Below, in pieces: positions 28,587-38,300 of a DNA stretch of 64,000 nt. The translations under genes and the position numbers were made by a program. Where the stretch lies: positions 806,001 through 870,000 of the forward strand of contig NZ_JBDOIO010000004.1 in assembly GCF_039831995.1 (NCBI RefSeq). Reading direction: 5' to 3'. The DNA comes from Paenibacillus pabuli. GTDB taxonomy: Bacteria > Bacillota > Bacilli > Paenibacillales > Paenibacillaceae. Under the pieces are notes generated by a model that was given only the letters and a program-made list of their open reading frames with translations, made no database searches and had not been told where the DNA came from. Positions within the stretch are counted from its first letter, which is position 1; each line of letters starts with the position of its first letter.

Positions 28587-29456
28587 GTGAAATCCCTCCG
28601 ATTCTCCTGGTTTAATCTCGTGGCTTCATTAATCCTGCTGCTTGTTGTGATGGTCACACTCTATCCGTTCCTTCATATGCTGGCCGTCTCCCTCAGCAGC
28701 AACGTAAACGTCATCCAGAACAATATTTCCTTCTGGCCCAAGGGCTTCAACCTGAGCATGTATAAGCTGGTGCTGGGAGATCCGCAAATCTGGACGGCGT
28801 ACCGAAATACGATTATCTATACTGTGCTCGGTACGCTGATCTCGCTGGTGGTCACTTCAACCGGAGCGTATGCATTGTCCAGGAAAGACATGGCGCTGCG
28901 CAATAGCTTCACCGTGCTGATTGTCATTACGATGTTCTTTAGTGGCGGAATGATCCCGACCTTTCTGGTGGTCCGTTCCCTGAATCTGGTGGACACCGTC
29001 TGGGGCATGGTTCTCCCAGGGGCAGTGAGTACATGGAATCTGATTCTGATGCGAACGTTCTTCTCTGGCATTCCCAAAGAGCTGGAGGAATCGGGCCGCA
29101 TGGACGGTCTGAACGATATCGGCATCTTCATTCGTATTGTAGTGCCGCTGTCCAAGGCGTCCTTCGCGACCATTGCTCTGTTCTATGCCGTGGGCATGTG
29201 GAATAACTTTATCTTCCCGCTGCTCTATCTCAGATCTCCCGATTTGTTTCCGCTTCAGGTGCTGCTGCGTAATCTGGTGCTGGCCGGAAGTGCAAGCTCA
29301 GGCGACGTTACGTCGATTGGAGGAGATAACATGGTGGTGGAGGAATCTCTCAAATATGCGACCATTATGGTCTCCACCCTGCCGATTCTGGTCATTTATC
29401 CGTTTGTACAGAAGTATTTCGTGAAGGGAGCCATGGTTGGAGCGGTCAAAGGTTAA
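28587..29456 (+). CDS. Carbohydrate ABC transporter permease, LplC/YtcP type
   Basis: 289 aa from the GTG at 28587; the AGAGGTG site lies 5 nt upstream, while the GTG at 28581 would overlap it. Typical of the second permease of LplABC systems: N-terminal LRFSWFNLVASLILLLVVMV, GAYALSRKDM, an EAA-type loop EESGRMDGLNDIGIFIRIVVPLS, and the conserved C-terminus QKYFVKGAMVGAVKG. It pairs with the preceding permease to form the channel. Confidence 0.93.
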   Translation: MKSLRFSWFNLVASLILLLVVMVTLYPFLHMLAVSLSSNVNVIQNNISFWPKGFNLSMYKLVLGDPQIWTAYRNTIIYTVLGTLISLVVTSTGAYALSRKDMALRNSFTVLIVITMFFSGGMIPTFLVVRSLNLVDTVWGMVLPGAVSTWNLILMRTFFSGIPKELEESGRMDGLNDIGIFIRIVVPLSKASFATIALFYAVGMWNNFIFPLLYLRSPDLFPLQVLLRNLVLAGSASSGDVTSIGGDNMVVEESLKYATIMVSTLPILVIYPFVQKYFVKGAMVGAVKG

Positions 29457-29499
29457 TCGGCAAGAACCACCGTAAATTCAGATTAAGGGAGAGAAGCGT

Positions 29500-31059
29500 A
29501 TGGCCAAATGGAAATCGGTAATACTTCCGCTGTTGATTGCTGTAACGATGGTAGCGGGGTGCAGTGGAGGCGGCAACGGTTCCAGCTCAAAGACGGATGT
29601 TCAAGGGGAGAATGGCGTAACGAAAAATTCCACGGGAACGGGAAAGACGTTCACCGCACTGCTGGATAACAATGCCACGTTCCCATATTCCAAGAGCTGG
29701 CCCGTTTGGGACTGGTTAAAGGAGAAGACCGGCGTCACGCTTGAAGTGCAGACACCTTCCGGCAAGCTGGAAGAAAGCCTAAATCTGGCGATTGCCTCCA
29801 AAACGCTGCCTGATCTGATGTATATGCCCAATCGCAAAGAATCAAACAAGTTTGGACAGCAGGGCGCGCTGGTGGACTTGATGGAGCATATGGATAACAT
29901 GCCGAATCTGCAGGCATGGATGAAACAATACCCCGAGGAAGCGAAGGCTGCCCTCTCCGCCGACGGCAAGATGTATATGTTCCCCAATCAGGGCTTCGGT
30001 GAGACGAACCGCATGATCTGGATGTATCGCAAAGACGTTTTTGACAAGGAAGGCATTCAGGTTCCAACGACCTACGAAGAGCTGCATGCGGCCCTGAAGA
30101 AGCTGAAGGAGAAATATCCGGACAGTTACCCTCTCTCCATCCGTTACGGGCAGATTCCGGATGAGATGAATGCCAATATGACGGTGAATTATGGGACCGG
30201 AGAAGGTGCCTACTACGATTTTGACCAGAAAGAGTGGCGTTATGGACCGACCGAAGACAACTATAAAACTATGGTAGGCATGTGGAAAAGTTTCTACGAC
30301 GAAGGCCTGGTTCCGCCCGATTTCTTATCTCTGCAAACCAAGCAGTGGCAGGATATGGTCTCTACGGGCAAATCATTCGTGACCATTGATTATATCAGCC
30401 GGATTGATTTCTTTAACAATGCCATGCAGCCGGAGAATCCAGAGTTCAACATGCAGTTCATGGCACCACCAGCCGGCATTTCCGGGGGAAAACAGCTGAA
30501 TCCGTATTTTCATTATATGGAGGGCGGATTAACGGTAGCTTCCACCTCCAAAAACATTGACGATGTCATGAAGTACATGGACTTTTTCTATTCCGAGGAA
30601 GGGCGTACACTCAGCAGTTGGGGAATAGAAGGCGAGACCTATGTCAAGGAAGGCGATGCGATCAAGTTCAAGCCGGAGTATAACGATGTCATTGAAATGC
30701 GCAAGCAGACGGGGCTTCAGACCAGCGGGACCTATACGTGGATTGATTTTAATGCCCATTTGTCACTGTTCTCGGATGCCCTGAAGCACGCTTATGAAGA
30801 AGCGGTGAAGTATGATCCTTCAGCCATGCAGCCAAGACCTGCGTTTACCGAGAGCGAAAATGAAATTATATCCATTACCGGGCAGGCAATCAAAAAGCAC
30901 CGCGATGAGAGCTTCGCCAAGTTCGTAACTGGCTCCCGCAGTCTGGCGGATTGGGAGAAGTATGTAGAGGAGATTAACAATCTTGGTGTAGATCAGCTGC
31001 TGAGCACCTATAAGGAAGCGTATGACCGCGTTCTGAATATTCAGTTGAGCGCGAAATGA
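29500..31059 (+). CDS. Extracellular solute-binding lipoprotein (LplA/YtcQ type)
   Basis: 519 aa; the start follows GGGAGAG. Signal peptide with lipobox VAGC (about 18-21), then a Gly/Ser linker and a family-1 binding-protein domain. Characteristic segments are FPYSKSWPVWDWLKEKTGVT, ASKTLPDLMYMPN, GKMYMFPNQGFGETNRMIWMYRKD and EGGLTVASTSKNIDDVMKYMDFFYSEEGR. It captures the oligosaccharide for the two preceding permeases. Located 43 nt after the permease gene, in the same transcript. Confidence 0.92.
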   Translation: MAKWKSVILPLLIAVTMVAGCSGGGNGSSSKTDVQGENGVTKNSTGTGKTFTALLDNNATFPYSKSWPVWDWLKEKTGVTLEVQTPSGKLEESLNLAIASKTLPDLMYMPNRKESNKFGQQGALVDLMEHMDNMPNLQAWMKQYPEEAKAALSADGKMYMFPNQGFGETNRMIWMYRKDVFDKEGIQVPTTYEELHAALKKLKEKYPDSYPLSIRYGQIPDEMNANMTVNYGTGEGAYYDFDQKEWRYGPTEDNYKTMVGMWKSFYDEGLVPPDFLSLQTKQWQDMVSTGKSFVTIDYISRIDFFNNAMQPENPEFNMQFMAPPAGISGGKQLNPYFHYMEGGLTVASTSKNIDDVMKYMDFFYSEEGRTLSSWGIEGETYVKEGDAIKFKPEYNDVIEMRKQTGLQTSGTYTWIDFNAHLSLFSDALKHAYEEAVKYDPSAMQPRPAFTESENEIISITGQAIKKHRDESFAKFVTGSRSLADWEKYVEEINNLGVDQLLSTYKEAYDRVLNIQLSAK

Positions 31060-31121
31060 GCGAATGTACGGCCCAGGAATCCTAGACCATTAGTACAGAA
31101 TGGCAAAAGGAGGCTTCGCTT

Positions 31122-33431
31122 ATGAAAAAGCAGCACCTGCGTGTGTACTCCGGATTCAGGCTAGCCATGATTTTGTTGATAGGTATGGTGTTCGTTGGAA
31201 TACCCTTCCCTGGTAATGCGGGAGCAGCGGGTTCCATCTCGCTGGACGCACCGGGAGGTGGGTATGTGTCGGACGGGGGGATGGTAGAGATCGGAGGCAG
31301 TTATACCGACCTGTACGATATTCGGCTGTATGTGAACGGAACGTCCCAATACGAAGTGCTGATGAATGATCCGGACGGGGATGACAGCGGCACTTGGTCT
31401 TACATGCTGGATACCTCGGGCTATAACGGAACAGTTGAACTGGTGGTCCGTGGACTGGATACGTCCACCCGCTACGGGGTATGGGGTGCTCCCGCCATCC
31501 TTACGATTGATAATCCGGCAGGGGCTGTCCCTGTCGTCACGATTACTGGGCCGTCCGAAGGTGTGCCTTTAAGCGGTCAGGTTGAGGTCACCATGGAGAC
31601 CAGCTCGCCCATTCCGGTTTCGATGGTAGAGGTAAGGGTGAATCGGGGGCCATGGCAGCAGGCGGTCGAGCAAGGTTCGGCGTATGTATTCGTGTGGGAC
31701 ACGGCGGGAATGGGCGATCGTACGGTCAGTCTGGAGGCCAGAGCGACCAATGCACCGGGGCGATACGGCTATAGTCCAACCGTGTATGCACAGGTTGGAA
31801 ACGGGACGCATGAACCGGCCGTGCCTTTGCCCGATCAGGACCGGGCGATGTGGATCTGGGAACCGGAAAGCTACAAATTGCTCCTGAATCCCGGTGCGCG
31901 TCAGGTGCTCGAGTCATTTATCACAGATACGCAGACATTCGGGCAAGAGCCGGTTCAGACCCTGTATCTGGCAGTGGGCAAATATGCCGGGTACAATGCG
32001 CTGGAAGAACAGGTGGATGAACTGCGTTCGTTCCTGAGCTGGGCTCATAGCAAAAATCTGCAGGTTCATGCACTCATTGCTGGCGGCACTTCTCCGGCCT
32101 ATATGGGCGCTTACGAGAAATATCACAGTCATGCAGTAAGGGAAATGGAACAGGTCGTCAATTACAATCTTGCAGCTGCAGATCTAGAGAAGTTCGATGG
32201 TATCAATGTGGATATTGAACCTTACATTTCCCCCGACTTTAGAGATCCTAGCCGATTTCTGCAGAAGGAATACCTGGATGTCTTGCAAAAAATGATTGAC
32301 CGCCGGAATATGGCGGGTATCCGGCTGCCGTTCGGCCCGGCTGTGCCCAAGTGGTATGACACTTCCGACCAGGGGGCGAATATTGTCTGGAATGGCTCCA
32401 GCAAGTGGCTCTCCGAGCATGTACAGGATATCTCTGACTACATCTCCATCATGGATTACCGGGATACGGCGGATGGCTCTGCGGGCATTATTGCCGGGGC
32501 CACTGGAGAACTGGCTTACGCTGACCAGATCGGCAAACCGAATTCGGTGGTAATCGGTGTGGAGACGCTGGATATCGCAAATAGCGGCGATCCAGAGGCG
32601 ATCACGTTCTGGGAGGAAGGCCGCAGCCATATGGAAGCCGAACTGGATAAGGTCTATACAGCTTACGCGCAGAGCAGCGCCTTCGGCGGCATTGCCGTTC
32701 ATCACTATGATTCCTACCGGGCACTGCCTTCTTACTGGGGACCGGGCGGCATTTTTTGGACAGCGCCGGATGATCAGGAGGCCCCTTCAGCCCTTGCGGG
32801 AATGCCATCCATCGAAGCAACCAGTTATCAGGCCATACAGCTGAATTATGAAATGGCTTCGGATAACATGGAAGTGGAGCGCTATGTAATTTACCGGAGT
32901 ACCATCCAAGGATTCACGCCTGCTGCTTCGGATATCGCCGGACTCGCCCGGGGTCTGAACTACCAGGATAAGGGACTGCTGCCGGATACGACGTACTACT
33001 ACCGCATTGCAGCCCGCGACTTGCAGGGTAACATCGGACCACTCACGGATGAAGTATCGGCTACGACGGGAAGCACCACCCTGAAGCCGCTGGTTGTCTC
33101 GGACATGAATCTGGTGTTTAGCGGATCAGCAGTATCCGTCACCCTGAAGGTCAGAGATTACGATTCCGGCGCAGTACTAGCGGGTGCGAAGGTGGAGGGA
33201 AGGTTTACGTATTCGGCAGGACGGTATACCAGCGGGATCACCGGATCAGATGGAAGTATAACGCTTGGCTCGGAAGCGGTGGTACCGGGAAGGCAGGTAG
33301 GTTTTGAACCACGCCGGATCCGTTATAACGGTTATTACTATGCAAGCGAGCATGATCTGCCGCATGCGACACTGCTGATGCAGAATGTGGGTCATGAAGA
33401 ATCGGGCAAACAGCCGTCTGAAGGAGGATGA
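31122..33431 (+). CDS. Secreted multidomain protein with GH18-like TIM barrel, Ig and FN3 domains
   Basis: 769 aa; ATG after AGGAGG. Signal peptide (about 1-35), two N-terminal Ig-like modules (about 36-130 and 138-225), then a barrel-like domain (about 240-550) beginning DRAMWIWEPESYKLLLNPG. The segment FDGINVDIE (about residue 358) fits the GH18 active-site pattern, including its final acid Glu. Later pieces FGGIAVHHYDSYRALPSYW, an FN3 domain (about 565-655; YVIYRSTIQGF, YYYRIAARDLQGN) and a C-terminal Ig-like module follow. It probably cleaves or binds an extracellular beta-linked amino-sugar polymer and feeds products to the transporter. It is only distantly like chitinases, so the activity is inferred. 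The last codons overlap nagB's upstream region. Confidence 0.75.
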   Translation: MKKQHLRVYSGFRLAMILLIGMVFVGIPFPGNAGAAGSISLDAPGGGYVSDGGMVEIGGSYTDLYDIRLYVNGTSQYEVLMNDPDGDDSGTWSYMLDTSGYNGTVELVVRGLDTSTRYGVWGAPAILTIDNPAGAVPVVTITGPSEGVPLSGQVEVTMETSSPIPVSMVEVRVNRGPWQQAVEQGSAYVFVWDTAGMGDRTVSLEARATNAPGRYGYSPTVYAQVGNGTHEPAVPLPDQDRAMWIWEPESYKLLLNPGARQVLESFITDTQTFGQEPVQTLYLAVGKYAGYNALEEQVDELRSFLSWAHSKNLQVHALIAGGTSPAYMGAYEKYHSHAVREMEQVVNYNLAAADLEKFDGINVDIEPYISPDFRDPSRFLQKEYLDVLQKMIDRRNMAGIRLPFGPAVPKWYDTSDQGANIVWNGSSKWLSEHVQDISDYISIMDYRDTADGSAGIIAGATGELAYADQIGKPNSVVIGVETLDIANSGDPEAITFWEEGRSHMEAELDKVYTAYAQSSAFGGIAVHHYDSYRALPSYWGPGGIFWTAPDDQEAPSALAGMPSIEATSYQAIQLNYEMASDNMEVERYVIYRSTIQGFTPAASDIAGLARGLNYQDKGLLPDTTYYYRIAARDLQGNIGPLTDEVSATTGSTTLKPLVVSDMNLVFSGSAVSVTLKVRDYDSGAVLAGAKVEGRFTYSAGRYTSGITGSDGSITLGSEAVVPGRQVGFEPRRIRYNGYYYASEHDLPHATLLMQNVGHEESGKQPSEGG

Positions 33432-33436
33432 GAAGC

Positions 33437-34219
33437 ATGAAAGCAAATGGCTTAATACAACCACTGGAAACCCAGGTCGCAGATCGAATGTCTGTACAGA
33501 TCTATGCCAATCGGGATCAGATGGGGACGGCTGCAGCTGCTGCAGTAGGTGCTCAATTAAGACAGCTGCTGCAGGATTCAGAGCGCCATGTCCGTATGGT
33601 CTTTGCTGCAGCGCCTTCGCAGAACGAATTGTATGAGGGATTGGTGCGGGAGAAGGACATCGACTGGTCACGGGTCTGTGCTTTTCATATGGATGAATAC
33701 ATTGGTTTGCCCGAGGAGGCTCCGCAGCGCTTCGGCAGGTATTTGACGGAACGATTGTTCAGCCGAATTCAGCCGGGGCGGGTGGAACTGCTGAACGGAC
33801 TGGGCGATGTCAAGCAGGAGTGTCTGAGGTATGGAGAGCTGCTTCGTGCTGCGCCCATCGATATCATCTGTCTTGGGATCGGAGAGAATGGTCATATTGC
33901 CTTCAATGATCCACCTGTTGCTGATTTTAATGACCCAGTGCCTGTGAAAGTGGTGAAGCTGGATGATGCCTGCCGGCGTCAGCAGGTAAACGATGGCTGT
34001 TTTGCCAGGTTGGATGATGTACCTGAACAGGCTCTGACTCTGACGGTGCCGGCGCTGATGGCAGGCAAGAAACTGTTTGCCATTGTTCCAGGCGTGTCGA
34101 AACGTCAGGCGCTCAAGGCAGCTTTACATGATCCGATAAGCACGGCATGTCCCGCTACGATCCTGCGTACACATCCCGGTATCACGATGTTTACGGACCG
34201 GGAAGCCTTCGGCCTGTGA
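33437..34219 (+). CDS. NagB-like glucosamine-6-phosphate deaminase/isomerase family protein
   Basis: 260 aa from ATG 33437, with AAGGAGG 9 nt upstream inside the previous gene's end. NagB/RpiA/SOL fold: AFHMDEYIGL (the catalytic-base region) and LGIGENGHIAFNDPPVADF (active-site His) are clear. It differs from true NagB in three places. The phosphate loop, TGGTP in NagB, reads AAAPSQ. The SRT motif after the active site is missing. The catalytic Glu of GHIxFNEP is Asp. It would convert an amino-sugar phosphate to a keto-sugar phosphate plus ammonia, but its substrate may not be plain GlcN-6-P. It overlaps nagA by 4 nt (GTGA). Confidence 0.8.
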   Translation: MKANGLIQPLETQVADRMSVQIYANRDQMGTAAAAAVGAQLRQLLQDSERHVRMVFAAAPSQNELYEGLVREKDIDWSRVCAFHMDEYIGLPEEAPQRFGRYLTERLFSRIQPGRVELLNGLGDVKQECLRYGELLRAAPIDIICLGIGENGHIAFNDPPVADFNDPVPVKVVKLDDACRRQQVNDGCFARLDDVPEQALTLTVPALMAGKKLFAIVPGVSKRQALKAALHDPISTACPATILRTHPGITMFTDREAFGL

Positions 34220-35379
34220 GTCTGCCCATTGTTGGTAGACACTACCGGACGGGGCTGCCCATTGAGGTCCGAGTCAGAGAGGGAAAGATTGCTGCCGTTA
34301 CTGATCTTGCTCTGACATCTTCCACGGAACATCTTCCCTGGCTTGCCCCCGGTCTGGTTGATTTGCAGGTAAATGGTGGCTGGGGTCTGGATCTGAATGC
34401 GGCTCCGCTGTGCCCGGATACGGTGTTGAAGCTGACCATGCTGCTGCGGAGTCAAGGAGTCACGAGTTATTGCCCTACACTGATTACAAACCGTTATGAT
34501 CGCCTCGCTGAATCTGCATCCGCTATTGCAGAAGCTGTTCGGGTAAACGCGGATGCGGCCGCGTGCATAGCGGGCATTCATCTGGAAGGCCCGTTCCTGT
34601 CACCGGAGGACGGACCGCGCGGTGCACATCCGCGGCAGCATATCGTTCCCCCGGACTGGGATGCCTTGTGCCGCTGGCAGGAGGCAGCAGGCGGGCTAAT
34701 CCGTATCGTGACCCTTTCCCCGGAATGGCCGGGTGCAGCTTCATTTATCGCCCGGTGCTGTGAATCTGGCATTCTGGTCTCGATTGGGCATACGGCGGCT
34801 TCGCCTGAGCAGATTCGGGAAGCTGTCCAGGCAGGGGCTGTCATGTCCACCCATCTTGGCAATGGTGCGCATCTGATGCTTCCACGCCATCCAAACTACC
34901 TGTGGGAGCAGCTCGCAGCAGATGAGCTGTATGGCTGCATGATCGCAGATGGCCATCATCTTCCGCCATCCGTGCTGTCTGTCATTCTCCGAATGAAGCG
35001 CAAACGGGCCATTCTCGTTAGCGATGCCGTCTCACTGAGCGGCATGCCACCAGGTTCTTACCGTCTGCACATCGGCGGCGACGTGGTGTTGACAGCAGAA
35101 GGGCGGCTGCACCTTGCCGGGCAGCCGCAGCTGCTGGCCGGCTCGGCAAGGATGCTGCTGGATCAGGTGAGCTATCTCGTGGAAACAGGACTTGCCGGAC
35201 TTGCCGATGCCTGGGATTGTGCTTCGGCGCATCCGGCGGAGCTGCTTGGGCTTCAACAGGCCGCAGGACTTGAGGCAGGAGCACCTGCGGATCTGGTTAG
35301 CTTCAACATGAATGGTCGAAAGTTAAGCGTGCTGCAATGCTGGAAGAATGGTCGGTCACGCCCACCGGGTAACGAATAG
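34216..35379 (+). CDS. nagA: N-acetylglucosamine-6-phosphate deacetylase
   Basis: 387 aa from a GTG at 34216 that overlaps the nagB-like stop codon (GTGA). The frame is open back to 34147, but that would lie inside the upstream gene. Amidohydrolase fold: APGLVDLQVNGGWGLDLN near the N-terminus, metal Glu in IHLEGPFLSPEDGPRGAH, metal His in SIGHTAASPEQI, THLGNGAHLMLPRHPN, IADGHHLPP, and the catalytic Asp in ILVSDAVSLSGMPPGSY. It removes acetate from GlcNAc-6-P in the cytoplasm, feeding the NagB-like enzyme. A GlcNAc kinase is not in this window. Confidence 0.92.
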   Translation: MSLPIVGRHYRTGLPIEVRVREGKIAAVTDLALTSSTEHLPWLAPGLVDLQVNGGWGLDLNAAPLCPDTVLKLTMLLRSQGVTSYCPTLITNRYDRLAESASAIAEAVRVNADAAACIAGIHLEGPFLSPEDGPRGAHPRQHIVPPDWDALCRWQEAAGGLIRIVTLSPEWPGAASFIARCCESGILVSIGHTAASPEQIREAVQAGAVMSTHLGNGAHLMLPRHPNYLWEQLAADELYGCMIADGHHLPPSVLSVILRMKRKRAILVSDAVSLSGMPPGSYRLHIGGDVVLTAEGRLHLAGQPQLLAGSARMLLDQVSYLVETGLAGLADAWDCASAHPAELLGLQQAAGLEAGAPADLVSFNMNGRKLSVLQCWKNGRSRPPGNE

Positions 35380-35389
35380 GAGGAGAGCG

Positions 35390-38300
35390 ATGCAGAGCTT
35401 GATACCACAACCGAAGCAGATGACAGCCGTTCAGGAAAGTCCCTTGCGACTGGATGGCAAGGCAAGAATAAGCATGTATATGGATCAGGAGGATCCCCGG
35501 CTCGCGATCCATTGCAGAAGGGCATTTCCGGGACTTCAATATACATCCTCTAGGATAGATAAAGGTTACATGCTTGTTGTCGAACGTTTATCGGACCAAG
35601 AACCACGGCAGGGAGATCATAACCCTGAGAGCAACGATCAGGCCGTTGATGAAGTTCTGGAAGAACGGGAAAAGAGCCAGCTCCCCCCTGATGTCACTTC
35701 AATCACTGCAAAAAGGGAAGAAAAATGGGCTTGTCTTGCCGGGAGGTCGCAAGGTTACACGTTAGAGGTATCGGCCCGAAAAGCTGAGGTTTACGCGCTG
35801 GATGCGGCGGGTTTATTTTACGGATTACAGACCTTGGTTCAACTACGTGGCTCAGATGGAGACATCCCGGCCGTGTCTATATCCGACTGGGCGGATACGG
35901 CTGTACGGGCAATGAACCTGGATTTGCGCCAGACGTTCTCGAAGCCGGAGCTGCTAATCGAATATTTGGGGGAGTTTGCAAAATATAAGACGAACGCAGT
36001 GCTGATTGAATATGAGGATAAATTCCCATTCCGGGCATACCCCGAGTTCGCACACCCGAAGCATGCGTTAAGCCTTTCGCAGCTTGAAGAACTGAAGCGT
36101 ACGGCCCATGAACATTTTATCGAGATTATTCCGCTTCAACAGAGCTTCGGACATCTGGAGTATGTATTGCGCCATGAAGCCTGGCGGCACCTTCGCGAAA
36201 CAGAGCAGTCCACCGGGGAAATCTGTCCGTCGCACCCGGAGTCCTTCGAGTTGATTACCACGCTGCTTGGGGAGATGATTGACGCCCACCCGGAATCGCG
36301 ATATATACATCTGGGCTGTGACGAGGTTTACAGCCTATGCGAATGTGAACGCTGCCAAGTAGAGTATGACGGTGTGCGGGAACGAGCCTTTATTGCCTTT
36401 TTGAACCGGTTGATTGCATTTACGGCAGAGCGAGGGAAACAGTCGATTTTCTGGCATGACATGCTCGACAAATGTCCGCCTGAAGAACTTGCTAAGCTGG
36501 ATCAGCGAAGTGCAGCCATGATCTGGATTTATAATGGACGCAATATTGAAGCAGAGGTTACTTCGCATACGAATAAATTCAGATCGCTAGGCATCGAAGT
36601 CATGGGAGCTCCAGCCGTTCGTAGCTTTGACTGGGCGGAGCACCAGAATTATCCCGTATTATCGAACCGCACGGACAACTTGCTTCAGTGGGCGAAGACA
36701 GCAGGCAAGCTGGAACTTGACTGTATCGTTGCCACCAACTGGACGGGGCCGTTCAGCCTCGGTGTTCCGTATGGCATTTTTGAAACCACTTGGTATCCCA
36801 TGCTGCTGCATGCGGACTTAACCTGGAATCGCAAGGCGGATGTCTCCACCTTCATCGATCGATTCCTGGAACGATTTCATGGCATTGATCCGGTAACCGG
36901 ACATACTCACATCGGCAATTATCAGTTAGAGGATTATTATGAGGTGATCTGGAAGCTGCTGGACGAGGTGCAGAACCATAAGGAAGAAGCTGAACTGATT
37001 TCCATTATGCATGATTTTGAGGTGGCAACAGACCGTTCACGAGCGATCCACAAGTATGCTTACCGCTGGGAGCTGTATCCTGGCGATGATGCGGAGTGGC
37101 GCTCGCTGCAGAACAACTACACAAGAAACCGCCGTGGACGCGAGAAGGTTTTGCCCCGCATGAGGGCTGCGCTGGAACGTTTCCAGCCGCCTGCTATGGC
37201 AGAGCATTTTGTGAAATCGAGATTCTATCTGCATGATTATCTGGAACGCACACTCTATCATGAATTGGGACTGGATGCGACCTATGCGGAATCTGAACCG
37301 AAGGCGATGAGTCTTGAAGATAAAATAGCCATGATGTGTGTGGTTGGTACGCCATCGATCTGTGCCGAACCGGAATTTCGGGAGAGAATGTCGCAGCAGC
37401 GGTTTGGCGGAATCGGCATCTTTCCCCATAATGTTGAGAGTGAGCAGCAGACGCTGGCACTACTCGAAGAAGTGCAGAAGATAGCCGGAGAGTTTGGCAG
37501 CTCGTTGCCTTATTATATTTCGGTAGATGAAGAAGGAGGCACCCTGTCCAAGTTCAAAACCTTCTTTCCCTATATCCCGGGTAACCGGGCAGTGGGGTTA
37601 AGCGAAGTCCCCGAAACAGCCTATCTGCTCGGTAAATTCATCGGCAGTCAGTTGAATGCGCTGGGGATTCCGATGAACTGGGCACCTGTACTGGATGTGA
37701 ACACCAATGTGGATAATCCCGTCGTCGGTGTCCGTTCTTTCGGAGAGGATCCAGGGCTGGTAGCCCAATTTGGCCGGGCTTACATCAAGGGGATGCATGA
37801 AGCAGGTGTGGCTGTGACGGCAAAGCACTTTCCAGGTCACGGCCAAGTAAGCGGGGATTCGCATGTGGTCCTGCCCGCGTGTGAGCTAACGCTTGAGCAA
37901 TTGATGGAGGGACCGCTGCTCCCGTTCGTTGAGGCAATCGATGCCGGAGCGGATTCAATCATGATGGGGCATCTGGTGTTTCCCAACATTCCGGAATCCG
38001 CTGGGCTCCCAGCTTCGCTCAGTTCTTTTTTTGCCTCAGAACTGCTGCGTACCAAGCTGGGATTTGAAGGTGTAATCTGCACTGATGATATTGAGATGGG
38101 AGCGATCCGTAATCATTTCAGTCCGGATGAAGTAGGCGTCCTAGCCGTACAGGCGGGAAACGATATGATTCTAATGTGTCACACCCCTGAGTATCAGAGC
38201 CGGGTTATTGCGGGTATTCTGGCAGCCGTGCAGGACGGGCGGATCGACGAGGCGCGAATTGATGAGTCTGTTCATCGGATCCAGCAGCTATACGGTAAAT

